Below, piece after piece: positions 18,401 through 27,148 of a DNA stretch of 64,000 nucleotides. Origin of the DNA: Pseudescherichia sp031987975. Its GTDB lineage: Bacteria > Pseudomonadota > Gammaproteobacteria > Enterobacterales > Enterobacteriaceae. Below the pieces are notes generated by a model. It saw nothing but the letters and a program-made list of their open reading frames with translations. It did no database searches and had not been told where the DNA came from. The position numbers and the translations under genes were made by a program. The DNA is taken from the NCBI RefSeq assembly GCF_031987975.1, contig NZ_DALZYX010000001.1, positions 496,001-560,000 on the forward strand. The letters are read 5' to 3'. Numbering within the stretch: the stretch's first letter is position 1; each line of letters opens with the position of its first letter.

Positions 18401-18967
18401 ATGCCAGAACTTAACGCGAAAACAACTGCCCTTGTGGTTATCGATCTTCAGGAGGGCATTCTGCCGTTTGCCGGTGGCCCGCATACGGCGGATGAGGTTG
18501 TCGATCGCGCTGCGCGGCTGGCGGAGAAGTTTCGTGCTAATGGCGCACCGGTAGTGATGGTACGCGTGGGCTGGTCGGCAGATTTCGCCGAGGCGCTCAA
18601 GCAGCCCGTGGATGCCCCCATCGGCGGTCACGCCCTGCCGCCAGAGTGGTGGCACTACCCGGTGGCGCTGGGCAAGCGCGAGGGCGATATCGAAGTGACC
18701 AAACGCCAGTGGGGCGCATTCTACGGCACCGATCTGGAGCTGCAGCTGCGCCGCCGTGGCATCGACACTATCGTACTGTGCGGTATTTCGACTAATATTG
18801 GCGTCGAGTCCACCGCCCGTAACGCGTGGGAGCTGGGCTTTAACCTCATTGTCGTCGAGGACGCCTGCAGCGCCGCCAGCAGCGACCAGCACGAGGGCAG
18901 CTTCACCCATATCTTCCCGCGCATTGGCCGGGTACGCAGCACTGAGGAGATCCTCTCCGCGCTATGA
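18401..18967 (+). CDS. yecD: Isochorismatase-family hydrolase YecD
   Basis: A cysteine hydrolase of the isochorismatase fold, 188 residues as in E. coli; its substrate is not established. The family triad is visible: Asp in VVIDLQEG, Lys in KRQWGAFYGTDLE and Cys in LCGISTNIGVESTAR. The start follows AGGAG at 18401; longer in-frame starts lack a ribosome site. Its stop overlaps the yecE start (ATGA). Confidence 0.93.
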   Translation: MPELNAKTTALVVIDLQEGILPFAGGPHTADEVVDRAARLAEKFRANGAPVVMVRVGWSADFAEALKQPVDAPIGGHALPPEWWHYPVALGKREGDIEVTKRQWGAFYGTDLELQLRRRGIDTIVLCGISTNIGVESTARNAWELGFNLIVVEDACSAASSDQHEGSFTHIFPRIGRVRSTEEILSAL

Positions 18968-19074
18968 TCTACATTGGCCTGCCGCAGTGGTCGCACCCGA
19001 AGTGGGTGCGCCTGGGCATCACCGATCTCGAAGCATACGCCCGCCACTTTAACTGCATGAAGCGGGAAATTTAA
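18964..19074 (+). pseudogene. yecE: yecE 5' fragment, cut by prophage insertion
   Basis: The first 31 codons encode the YecE N-terminus (MIYIGLPQWSHPKW through ARHFNC), a DUF72 protein of unknown function. The prophage end then supplies five foreign codons (MKREI) and a stop. The matching 3' part resumes at 57711 with VEGNTTLYALPK. Joining the two halves restores the normal frame, so the gene was intact before integration. Confidence 0.93.
19042..19062. repeat. attL core site
   Basis: The crossover heptamer TTAACTG (19049-19055) is flanked by the host arm CGCCACT on the left and the phage arm CATGAAG on the right. The same heptamer recurs at 57703-57709 (attR). Rejoining gives attP arms CTTCATG and CATGAAG, perfect inverted repeats, the classic tyrosine-recombinase core. 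Confidence 0.9.
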
Positions 19075-19138
19075 AAATCAATAAAGAACGCCCAAGAGCA
19101 TGAGTTTTCTTTATTATTTCATAACGTTAAAACATGCA

Positions 19139-19223
19139 TCATATGAAATTCATTAAAGTTCATATGAGCAAAAATGCCCCACCCATGCCCCAAAACAGTT
19201 TTGTTTGCCCCATGCATGCCCCA
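19139..19223. repeat. Integrase arm-type sites and inverted repeat beside attL
   Basis: Four TGCCCCA copies start at 19175, 19186, 19206 and 19217, i.e. two pairs each spaced 11 bp. Just outside them is a perfect 9-bp inverted repeat TCATATGAA / TTCATATGA (19139-19147, 19159-19167). Matching TGCCCCA copies occur inside attR-proximal int. The repeats are seen; integrase and Xis or host-factor binding are inferred. The interval 19075-19223 has no gene. Confidence 0.75.
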
Positions 19224-19529
19224 TCACAACACCGGATTTTCGTCAGTGTAAACCCCCGCTCCGTTTAGATAAAACGTCACGACACCCAATACATTCACAT
19301 CCTCCAGCGCAGAATTTTCAATGCTCTCACCATCTTCTGTGATAAGCACGCCATCCATTAACACAGCAAACTGTAGCTGGCCGAACGCCGCTACCAGCAC
19401 GCGTGCGCCATCAAGCGGCGTAATATCAGGTTGAATAATGGCGTAACCGGCTGGGGTTTCCACTAAGCACGATCTTTGGTTAACCCCGCAGATTTCTTCT
19501 AGTTTTAATTTTGCTACCGGTGTGTACAT
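19224..19529 (-). CDS. Small SOS-boxed protein with UmuD/LexA-like C-terminal fold (putative)
   Basis: 101 residues, not recognised as a named family. The stretch from GARVLVAAFGQ to EDVNVLGVVTFYL lines up by eye with the end of S24 proteins such as UmuD (HGDIVIAAVDG to DVFGVVIHVV). A Ser at the right distance upstream (NQRSCL) could match the catalytic Ser, but the catalytic Lys is absent, so a peptidase is unlikely. A LexA box lies 21 bp before the ATG. It is the last gene before attL, isolated from the tail operon. Function unknown; the fold assignment is inference. Confidence 0.6.
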   Translation of the reverse strand: MYTPVAKLKLEEICGVNQRSCLVETPAGYAIIQPDITPLDGARVLVAAFGQLQFAVLMDGVLITEDGESIENSALEDVNVLGVVTFYLNGAGVYTDENPVL

Positions 19530-19549
19530 TGTTATTCCCCCTTGTTTAA

Positions 19550-19569
19550 TACTGTATACATAAACAGTA
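19550..19569 (-). promoter_or_regulatory. LexA (SOS) box before the attL-proximal gene
   Basis: TACTGTATACATAAACAGTA fits the LexA consensus TACTG(TA)5CAGTA with two departures. It lies between the tail fibre stop and the start of the gene ending at 19224, so that gene should be expressed during DNA damage independently of late transcription. Confidence 0.85.
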
Positions 19570-19604
19570 GTTTTAAAGAGGGGGTTAGATCAAGACGGCG
19601 CGGC

Positions 19605-20954
19605 CTATTGATTATCGGGATTAATACTTTGTTCCACGCTTTCAGCGTCTTTAATCACCTGCTCAGCCTGTTTTTTAATCACCGCTTCCTCTGCCGCCTT
19701 CATTTGCTGGTTGTAGACCGAATCAGCAGGCATTTCCAGGCGCAGATCAATCCAGCGGCCTTCCGGGATATCCATCGGTTCACCAGCAACGATCATTGCC
19801 GTATCGATATCGAAGCGGCGTTTAAAGACGGAGACGGTAATTACGCCATCGTCAGCAATATCGGTTTCGACAAAACACAGGCGGTTGCCGTTAGTGTCCT
19901 GCGGGATCTCGATGGTCCAGCCGTCGGAGTGAAGCCCCATAGCCCCCCTGACGCGATAAACGCCTGTCCCGACGCGTTCGGCCGTTACGCCCTGCGCCTC
20001 AAGGTTCACCGCAGCCACTCCCGCCACTGAGAAGTCGCCATCAGTAAATGTTGGCGGCATTACCTCCGGATTGCTGATGAGCCTGGCAATGGGCGACGCC
20101 TGCTTAATAAATCCATTTCCGTCTACGGTTGTGTTTCTCTGGTTCCAGATTTTATAAGTGGTGAGGTATGAGGCGCCATCTGACGCTCTAACTGGAATGC
20201 GGAAAGCCTGTAATGCGCTGTTAACGGCTATCTGCCAGGAAGCAGATGGAGCGGAGGAGTCACCCCATCCACGCACGGACAGAAGTCCGACATAATCGCC
20301 TGTAGCACCGTATTTAGACGCTGACTGAATGCCGCCTGACACCCCTCGCGGAAAGTTTTGTACGTCGTCATAACCAGCAATGCTGCGAAAGTCGGCATTG
20401 GTCTGCAACGCCACACCTACACCCGCTGTATCACCGTATGATGCAGTGTGGACGTTTCTTGTTGCCGAGTCTCCGAGTTCGAGGTTTTTGCGGGCGCCAG
20501 CAGCATTCGGCGAGCCGGTACCGCCCAGGGACATCGGCACCAGCCCATTCGAGTCTTTCTGAACCAGTGACTTTTGCGTGGGCACCGTGACCGACACACC
20601 ATTGATGGTGATAGTCACGTTGCCTGTGCCGGTCATCACGTCAGCGAACCCGCTCATGTATGCCATGTACATATTGAGCGTTTCGGCAACATTAAGGGCA
20701 AGCCCGTCTACGCTCAGTGAATCACTGAGCAGAATCGCATAACGCGTGCCTGCCGGGATCGCCGGGTTAACAGCAGGCGTCACGGCCAGCTGCGTGGCGT
20801 TGTTGACCGCCGTGATCTGGAATACCTGCACCGGGCTGGTCATTGCGATGACGGTACAGCCGTTGCGGATCAGCGTGCCCGCTGCTGTGAAATTAGTGCC
20901 GGTACCGGTGAGCGTGCTGCCGTTGCCGGCGATCGTGCCAGTGGTGTAAATCAT
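19605..20954 (-). CDS. Tail fibre / receptor-binding tail protein
   Basis: 449 residues, last structural gene of the tail operon. The N-terminal 90 residues (TGTIAGNGSTLTGTGTNF onward) are of a kind found in enterobacterial phage tail-tip fibres. The middle has a fibre-like repeat region with the motif SLGGTGSPNAAGARKNL, followed by a segment YKIWNQRNTTVDGNGF typical of fibre shafts. The C-terminus is a Glu/Lys-rich helix. The start was moved to the ATG at 20954, which has GGAG at good spacing, rather than an upstream TTG. No tail-fibre assembly chaperone follows. Confidence 0.8.
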   Translation of the reverse strand: MIYTTGTIAGNGSTLTGTGTNFTAAGTLIRNGCTVIAMTSPVQVFQITAVNNATQLAVTPAVNPAIPAGTRYAILLSDSLSVDGLALNVAETLNMYMAYMSGFADVMTGTGNVTITINGVSVTVPTQKSLVQKDSNGLVPMSLGGTGSPNAAGARKNLELGDSATRNVHTASYGDTAGVGVALQTNADFRSIAGYDDVQNFPRGVSGGIQSASKYGATGDYVGLLSVRGWGDSSAPSASWQIAVNSALQAFRIPVRASDGASYLTTYKIWNQRNTTVDGNGFIKQASPIARLISNPEVMPPTFTDGDFSVAGVAAVNLEAQGVTAERVGTGVYRVRGAMGLHSDGWTIEIPQDTNGNRLCFVETDIADDGVITVSVFKRRFDIDTAMIVAGEPMDIPEGRWIDLRLEMPADSVYNQQMKAAEEAVIKKQAEQVIKDAESVEQSINPDNQ

Positions 20955-20970
20955 GTTGTCTCCGGGCAAT

Positions 20971-20992
20971 AAAAAACCCGCTCGCGGCGGGT
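20971..20992 (-). terminator. Hairpin terminator before the tail fibre gene
   Basis: The stem AACCCGC / GCGGGTT is followed by six T residues on the - strand, ending the unit upstream. It must be read through or bypassed for fibre expression, as expected under Q antitermination. Confidence 0.75.
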
Positions 20993-21022
20993 TCAGTGTG
21001 GAATGTGGAAATGGCGGGCGGA

Positions 21023-21991
21023 CTACACCAGCCCGAGCGCATAGGGGTAATACTGATCGTAGATGCTGCAGTCGATAAGACCCACCCGGCCACTAATGGC
21101 CCACGGCTTGAATGCAGCGGCCTCGCTGGAAGAAATAATCCGGCTGGAATAGACTACCGCCGAGGACGCCTTCCAGACGCCATTAGAAACACCCGCGCTG
21201 GAGCAGTTCATGTTCAGGTAGCCGCCGTATTGTGGGTTCGATGGATCTTGTGGAATATAAATCCCCGAGGTGATGCCGGGAGTAACCGCCACCGGGGATC
21301 CCGATGTAACATCTCCCGCCAAAAGCCGCATGTTCAGCGGCAAGCAGTTGCTGTGCCACACCATAGCGCCGTCTCGGTAAAGGAAAAAGCCGTGCGTCGG
21401 GATGTTAACGAGGTAGTTCGAGAAGATGTACATCCGGCAGCCTGTCTGCGTCATGCCGCCCGTCTGCACGAACGAGAATCCGTAATTACCCCCTGCATTG
21501 TACTGCTGGTAAAAGGACGTCGGCATCCGTGCATCGCCGTCGCGCGCCCGGATAAACGTCACGATTTTCTGCCCCAGCGGGACTGATGAGGCGATGTTCT
21601 GGCTACCCGGCGGAACATCAATCACGCTCACCAGGCAAAACGGGGTAAAGTCAGGGGCAAGTTTAATTGTCCGATTGCCGTTGCCGTCGTAGGAATAAAG
21701 CGAAAATCCGTAATAATCCGACTCCCGCCCCGTATTGGGCGAGGCAAACACTACCATCCGGATCGGGGTCGCCACATTCCATGAAACGACATTCCCGGAA
21801 ACAGTTACCTGATACGGGTTAGTAGTCGGCATCGCCTGGATAACCGACTCGATAAGCAGCGACGCCTGGTAGGTACATCCGGCCGGGTACGATTTGCTAC
21901 CCGTGCCGGAAATATCCAGAACATCCATAACGTAGTTAACTGCCATTGAGTTTATGGCATCAAACGAAGTCCCCTGTATAAATGTCTGCAT
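21023..21991 (-). CDS. Tail protein downstream of host-specificity protein
   Basis: 322 residues, start overlapping the stop of the J-like gene (TAATG). It is rich in Gly, Ser, Tyr and Val with no signal peptide. Position and general character match the proteins that follow J in HK97-like phages (DUF6453-like), which are thought to be tail-tip components. The assignment rests mainly on position. Confidence 0.6.
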   Translation of the reverse strand: MQTFIQGTSFDAINSMAVNYVMDVLDISGTGSKSYPAGCTYQASLLIESVIQAMPTTNPYQVTVSGNVVSWNVATPIRMVVFASPNTGRESDYYGFSLYSYDGNGNRTIKLAPDFTPFCLVSVIDVPPGSQNIASSVPLGQKIVTFIRARDGDARMPTSFYQQYNAGGNYGFSFVQTGGMTQTGCRMYIFSNYLVNIPTHGFFLYRDGAMVWHSNCLPLNMRLLAGDVTSGSPVAVTPGITSGIYIPQDPSNPQYGGYLNMNCSSAGVSNGVWKASSAVVYSSRIISSSEAAAFKPWAISGRVGLIDCSIYDQYYPYALGLV

Positions 21992-24900
21992 TACAGCCTC
22001 TGCCCCATCACTGCCGCCGGGCGTCCATACTGGTCATAAGAAACGAGCCGGTTATTGTCGAGCGTGAATCGACCCTGCCCTGCGTTAGCGCCATTGATCT
22101 GCACTGCTCCTGTCCTGAAGTTGATAGACATACCCGTCTGTGCTGGCACGAAATTAACTGAATCGATCGTCTCGGCCAGTTTGGCGCGCGTAATAGTCGC
22201 ATCCCCAATGACGGTATCCCGGATGATTACCTGCCCGTTCTGAATAACGAACGGCAGCGTTACCGTGCTGCCTGCATAGCTCATCACTGCGAACCGGTCG
22301 GCAAGGAAAACCACCTGCGACTGCATGCCTGCAGGTGTGTTCTGCACACCCAGGCCCATGCCAGCGGCATACCGCACGCCGTTTGCATCCACACCTACCT
22401 TAACGCTGAGCATCGCATTCAGATTGTTGTTGATATCGGCAGTCGCCTGAGCGTTCGTCGTTACAGCTGCGCTGACGCCGCCAATGGAAGCCGTCAGGGA
22501 GGTGATCTGCGATGCTGTGGACTGCCGGTAATCAGCAAAGGTCTGGCTGACGCTGTTGATCGAGGCGACCGCCCCATCAACACGGGAGGATATCTGCACC
22601 AGTGACTGTGCAGTGGCTTCCCGGTCATTCGCTGCCACCGTATCGATGCGGTCAATCTGGGCGCTGTTGGCGGCGTTCACCGCCGTCAGGGTCCTCCGGG
22701 CGCTGACCTGCGCCAGCGTGTTCTGAATCAGCGCGATCGCCGTATTCTGCACGCCGCCGCTGGCCTCCGACGTCTGACCCTCGAGCTCATCGAACCGGGA
22801 GGCCGTGGCGCTGTCCAGCGTCGTGACCACCTGATCCAGCTCGGTGATAGCAGCAGTGTTCTTCGCAACCTCTTCGGTAGCGGCGTCGGCAGCTGATGCT
22901 GCAGCATCGGCCTTATCAGACGCAGTTTTCGTGGCCGCCGTCAGCTGGCTAACCGCCGTCGCCCGCGCCTCCTCCTCGGTAGCAATCGCCTCGCGCACCT
23001 CAGTGATGCCCGCGGCGTTCTCCTCCGTTGACGCCTCAAGACGGGTGACATCAGTAACCCGCGCTTCCGTCTCAGTGGCGATCACCTGACGCAGTTGCTC
23101 GAACTGCGCGGAGTTCTCGCCGTTCTGGACAGACTGTCGGAACGTCACCTCCGCGATAGCCAGTGCGTTCTTGATGACCCCCTCTGCGGTTTCCCGGTTT
23201 GCGCCGACGGCTGCAGCCAGCTGGTCGGCATTTTCGGCGATCGAGGCGGCCATGTCGGCCACGGTCTGGCTGGTTTCGACTGCGTTTTCGACGAGGTCTT
23301 TAAACAGATCTGTCTCTTTAATCTGCTCCAGAATGGCGTCGGTGATATCGGAGACGTCAATGCTCGCCTGACCGCGCACAAACTCGGTATAACCCGACTC
23401 ATTACCGGTCTTGTCCACCAGCTGTGCGCGGTACCAGAAGATTTGCCCGGCCCGCAGCCCCATCTGCTGATATTTACGCGCCGGGTACGGGACGTCGGCC
23501 AGCAGCATCGCATCGTCTTCGGTCCCGGTCAGGCTGTACTGAATTTCCGTTTTCAGTGTATCGCCGGTGTTCTCAGAGAAACCCCAGTTAAGCTCGATGC
23601 CGAACACCACGTTATCCGACGCGGTTAAACCTACCGGCTTAGGTGGATTGCCCACTTTACCCGTCAGTGCCACCTCATCCGAGAAGCTCCAGACGCTCGA
23701 TGCATCCATGGCATTGATGGCGCGCACGCGCACCAGGTAGCGCCCGGCGTAGATGCCCGGTACCTCAAAGCCCTGAGTGGAGGTGCGTGGCATGCTGACC
23801 CAGTTGCCGGAGTCTTTTCTCCACTCTGCCTCATACGCGATCGCTCCGGCGACAGAATCCCACGCCACGCGCATCGTGGTAACGGCGATCCCCTGGCTGA
23901 CCTGCGAATAGCTGTCGATTGTGACATTGTCAGGCGGTGCCTGGACGCCCGGCGGAATGACGCTGATCGGACGCTCATCAAGACGGGCACCGTGATCCAC
24001 GGCAAAGTAAAGGTCCGGGTTGTACGTCGTGCCGCTGACCGCCCAGGTGCCGTCGTTATTGTCGGTGACACCCGTCACGCGAAACAGCGCGATATACAGA
24101 TCGTCAGCCTCGACCGCCCAACTGCTTTCCGCTTCCGGCGTCTCGCTCCAGGGGGTGGTGACCGTGACTGTATCGCCGTTAACCGCCTGAACCGTGCGCG
24201 CCTGCGCCTGGCCTGAAGGCAGATTAACGAAAAGGCGATCGCCGGGCTTTACGTCGGCCGTGCGGTCGAGCTTAACGTTGCGCCCGCTCACCGCGCTGAT
24301 GCGGCCACCGATGATCCGCCCGGCCAGCTCGTTGGCGGCCACACCAATCACCTTGCCTACCGGCGGCACATCGAGACCGGTGGCGAACGTCACCACCTCA
24401 CCCGCGCCATTCGTCAGCAATATCCAGCGCCCGTGGCGGTTGGCCTCTGACTGTCGATCGCACCCGATAGCTGTCAGTTCAATCTGCCGGTAGTCGTAAC
24501 GCATTGCCAGATCGTTGTCGTAAACGGGTTCGGGCGTGGATTTGTAATGGTTTTTGGGATCATCCCAGTTAACCAGCGCGGTGGTGTAGCGCGTCGTTTC
24601 GCTGGGATCTGAAAAGGTAAATTTGCCGTCCACCACATTAGCGTGGTTGTAGATGTGCCAGGTGTCGTCCGGCATATCCGCCAGGACATACATGCGGTCG
24701 TCACCCCAGTACGTCATGCCCCGGAACCGCGCCGCCAGATCGCGCAATACCGTCCAGGCCTCGGCACGGTCCTGAATGTACACGTTACAGCGGTGGCGTG
24801 GTTCCATGCCGCCCCTGCCATCCGGGATCAGCTGATCGCAGTATTGCGCGATCCGGTACAGCTCCCAGCGGTCCAGCTGTTCAGAGCCAATTCGCTGACC

Positions 24901-25797
24901 CAGGCCAAAGCGCTCGCTCAGAACAATATCGTAAAAAATCCAGGCGGGGTTATCGGTCCAGGCCCATTTGAAAGAGCCCGTCCATGTTCCGCTGTAAGTG
25001 CGGGTCTCCGGATCATAGGTATCCGGCACCCGGATGATCCGCCCGCGCGGGCTGCATACTACCTGCGGGATGCCGTTCGGGAACTGCCGGGCATCAAATT
25101 CAACGTACAGCAGCGCGGTGTGAGGGTAGCGAAGCTTGGCATCGATGATCTCGGTAACCGCCTGCACTTTCATCGTATCAACGATGTTAATGCTCGTGGC
25201 GTCCGGAGAGATGCGTCGCACGCGCAGCTGCCAGCCGGTGGTGGACTTCGGCAGGTTTATGCGGTGGCTTCGCTCGTAGAGAGTCGTCACCTTGTCGTCC
25301 ACAACACCATTAATCACCGTATCATATGCGCCGCCATCAACAGACAGATCAATGGCGTACTCCACGCGGGTTCCGACCTTATCACCGTTATCCTTCTGCC
25401 ACAGCAGAGTCGCCCAGCCGACGCGGACGCGCACCGCTGACAGCTGCGTATTCGAAATCGCGCGAATGTAAGGCACAGCATTCTTCAGCTCATAGCCAAC
25501 AGTCAGCTCATTCTCTACGCCGGGGAAGCCCTGAATGTAAGGCTGATCCTGCACGCCGGACCGGAACTCCCAGACCACGCCGGGGAAGTTCTCAGAGCCG
25601 TCGGCGTTCTGCAGCGGTGTGTAAGAGGTTCCGTCGCCAAAAAAAATCGTCTGGCCGGTCAGCCCGCCGGCAAACTCCCCCTCACCCAGGGCGATCAGCA
25701 TTTTGGCACGGGCGATCGACTGGGCGCTGTCCGGAGACTCAACCGGGGTATGCCCCTTTTTGCTGCCACTCTTGCGGCCTTTGATTTTAATGGTCAT
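21991..25797 (-). CDS. Tail tip host-specificity protein, lambda J family
   Basis: 1268 residues, somewhat longer than lambda J (1132). The N-terminal third is the conserved tail-attachment part (KGRKSGSKKGHTPVESPDSA, ALLYVEFDARQFPNG). Fibronectin III-like segments lie around residues 615-800. A long Ala/Glu/Thr-rich coiled coil follows (about 850-1090). The C-terminal module contains ANGVRYAAGMGLGVQ and ADRFAVM (DUF1983 type), then the receptor-binding end. It recognises the outer-membrane receptor during adsorption. Confidence 0.93.
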   Translation of the reverse strand: MTIKIKGRKSGSKKGHTPVESPDSAQSIARAKMLIALGEGEFAGGLTGQTIFFGDGTSYTPLQNADGSENFPGVVWEFRSGVQDQPYIQGFPGVENELTVGYELKNAVPYIRAISNTQLSAVRVRVGWATLLWQKDNGDKVGTRVEYAIDLSVDGGAYDTVINGVVDDKVTTLYERSHRINLPKSTTGWQLRVRRISPDATSINIVDTMKVQAVTEIIDAKLRYPHTALLYVEFDARQFPNGIPQVVCSPRGRIIRVPDTYDPETRTYSGTWTGSFKWAWTDNPAWIFYDIVLSERFGLGQRIGSEQLDRWELYRIAQYCDQLIPDGRGGMEPRHRCNVYIQDRAEAWTVLRDLAARFRGMTYWGDDRMYVLADMPDDTWHIYNHANVVDGKFTFSDPSETTRYTTALVNWDDPKNHYKSTPEPVYDNDLAMRYDYRQIELTAIGCDRQSEANRHGRWILLTNGAGEVVTFATGLDVPPVGKVIGVAANELAGRIIGGRISAVSGRNVKLDRTADVKPGDRLFVNLPSGQAQARTVQAVNGDTVTVTTPWSETPEAESSWAVEADDLYIALFRVTGVTDNNDGTWAVSGTTYNPDLYFAVDHGARLDERPISVIPPGVQAPPDNVTIDSYSQVSQGIAVTTMRVAWDSVAGAIAYEAEWRKDSGNWVSMPRTSTQGFEVPGIYAGRYLVRVRAINAMDASSVWSFSDEVALTGKVGNPPKPVGLTASDNVVFGIELNWGFSENTGDTLKTEIQYSLTGTEDDAMLLADVPYPARKYQQMGLRAGQIFWYRAQLVDKTGNESGYTEFVRGQASIDVSDITDAILEQIKETDLFKDLVENAVETSQTVADMAASIAENADQLAAAVGANRETAEGVIKNALAIAEVTFRQSVQNGENSAQFEQLRQVIATETEARVTDVTRLEASTEENAAGITEVREAIATEEEARATAVSQLTAATKTASDKADAAASAADAATEEVAKNTAAITELDQVVTTLDSATASRFDELEGQTSEASGGVQNTAIALIQNTLAQVSARRTLTAVNAANSAQIDRIDTVAANDREATAQSLVQISSRVDGAVASINSVSQTFADYRQSTASQITSLTASIGGVSAAVTTNAQATADINNNLNAMLSVKVGVDANGVRYAAGMGLGVQNTPAGMQSQVVFLADRFAVMSYAGSTVTLPFVIQNGQVIIRDTVIGDATITRAKLAETIDSVNFVPAQTGMSINFRTGAVQINGANAGQGRFTLDNNRLVSYDQYGRPAAVMGQRL

Positions 25798-25808
25798 ATT
25801 GCGCCCAT

Positions 25809-25831
25809 AAAAAAAGCCGCTCAGAGGCGGC
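25809..25831 (-). terminator. Hairpin between gpI-like and gpJ-like genes
   Basis: The stem GCCGC / GCGGC precedes a seven-T run on the - strand, inside the 51-bp gap before the J start. It is one of several such hairpins between late genes. Confidence 0.6.
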
Positions 25832-25848
25832 CAGGGTAGTGAAAGAAG

Positions 25849-26436
25849 TTACTGTTGATCTTCGGTGTAAATACCTGCGGAAATAATGGCCCCACCAATG
25901 TCACGCTGGCCGTACAGCAGCGGTACCGGATTTCCTGCAGCTGTGGTGTTCACCGGCCCGCCGAAGGCGTAAGAGGGTTTGTTATCCGGATCCTCACGCG
26001 AGCGCAATCCGGCCACCTGAGGAGACAGCAACTGCACCACGCCGCCTACTGCCATTGAACCAGCAGCAACATAAAGCGCAGTTTGCGTGGCAGCAGCCCA
26101 GCCTATAGGGTTCCACCAGGTAAAGGCGGCAATAGCAGCAGCAGCCACGATCTGAAATACGCCCGCGCGCTTACTGCCCCGGATGAGAGGGATAATGCGC
26201 AGCTCATGACCGCCACTGCACATCCCGAACTCCTCCTCGCCGATATTGCGGCGGTTGCGGAAGATGACAAAATCCAGCCCCAGCGCCCGCGCCTCGCGCA
26301 GCCAGGCGTCAAAGCCATCAATGGTTGCGGAGAGCGCCCGGAATACTTCCCGCGAGGAGTCGAGCACCCGGTAATGTGTTCGTCCGAAGCGCTGCGCCAT
26401 CGAGCCGCTGAGTTTGATCACGGTGCAGTTTTCCAT
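25849..26436 (-). CDS. Tail assembly protein, lambda gpI family
   Basis: 195 residues with a hydrophobic Ala/Gly-rich centre (about residues 95-140) as in lambda gpI. It starts on the last base of the gpK-like stop and precedes J, exactly the lambda K-I-J order. It is needed for tail-tip assembly but is not thought to be in the mature particle. Confidence 0.88.
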   Translation of the reverse strand: MENCTVIKLSGSMAQRFGRTHYRVLDSSREVFRALSATIDGFDAWLREARALGLDFVIFRNRRNIGEEEFGMCSGGHELRIIPLIRGSKRAGVFQIVAAAAIAAFTWWNPIGWAAATQTALYVAAGSMAVGGVVQLLSPQVAGLRSREDPDNKPSYAFGGPVNTTAAGNPVPLLYGQRDIGGAIISAGIYTEDQQ

Positions 26437-27146
26437 TACATCAGCTCCTGGTGACGCACGATTTTGATGGTCCGGTCGAGGTAATAGCCGCCATACGGTA
26501 CCCGCTGGCTCAGCTGGCCATACACGTGGTGCAGCAGCATGTTGCCTTCAAGCAGCACACCGGCATGGTTTGCCACAGGTGACCGGACCTGCATGATCAC
26601 CACGTCACCCGGGCGCGGCGGCCCGCTGAACTCCCGGAAGCCGCACTCGTGCCAGTTATCCATGTACAGGTTCTCACCCTGCTCCCACCAGTGGCGCTCC
26701 ACGCTGTAGTTGGGCAGCGTGATGCCATGCTCTGTGCGGAAATAATCCATCAGCAGAGACCAGCAGTCGGCGTGGCCCAGAACGAACTGCCTGCCGGTCA
26801 GCGGGCGATCGCCACGGGGCATAATGGTGCGGATATCACCTTCAGGCCATGACGCGATAACCCAGGGCACTTCGGTGGCATCACACATCAACATGTCGAG
26901 TTCGCTGGGCTGTGTGGTTGCGCCGTCGCCGGGGTGGCTGTGAACCACGGCAACCACCGTGCCCTGGTCCTCTGCTGCAGCATACTCCTCCGGCGCGATC
27001 TCAAACTGCTCGCCGGGCTCGGTGGCGCGGTTCTCACACGGGATGTATTTTTCAACCCGGCCCTTCTGGATAACCAGGCCGCAGCACTCAGAGGGGAAAG
27101 CTGATTCAGCGTGCGCCAGGATGGCGCTGATAGTTTTACTGCGCAT
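26436..27146 (-). CDS. Tail tip peptidase, lambda gpK family (JAMM + NlpC/P60)
   Basis: 236 residues in two enzyme domains. The N-terminal MPN/JAMM metallopeptidase has HSHPGDGATTQPSELD (H-x-H-x7-10-S-x2-D zinc ligands). The C-terminal NlpC/P60 domain has the Cys in GHADCWSLL and a His in NHAGVLL. It is thought to process tail proteins and murein at the tip. Confidence 0.92.
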   Translation of the reverse strand: MRSKTISAILAHAESAFPSECCGLVIQKGRVEKYIPCENRATEPGEQFEIAPEEYAAAEDQGTVVAVVHSHPGDGATTQPSELDMLMCDATEVPWVIASWPEGDIRTIMPRGDRPLTGRQFVLGHADCWSLLMDYFRTEHGITLPNYSVERHWWEQGENLYMDNWHECGFREFSGPPRPGDVVIMQVRSPVANHAGVLLEGNMLLHHVYGQLSQRVPYGGYYLDRTIKIVRHQELM

Positions 27147-27148
27147 GG

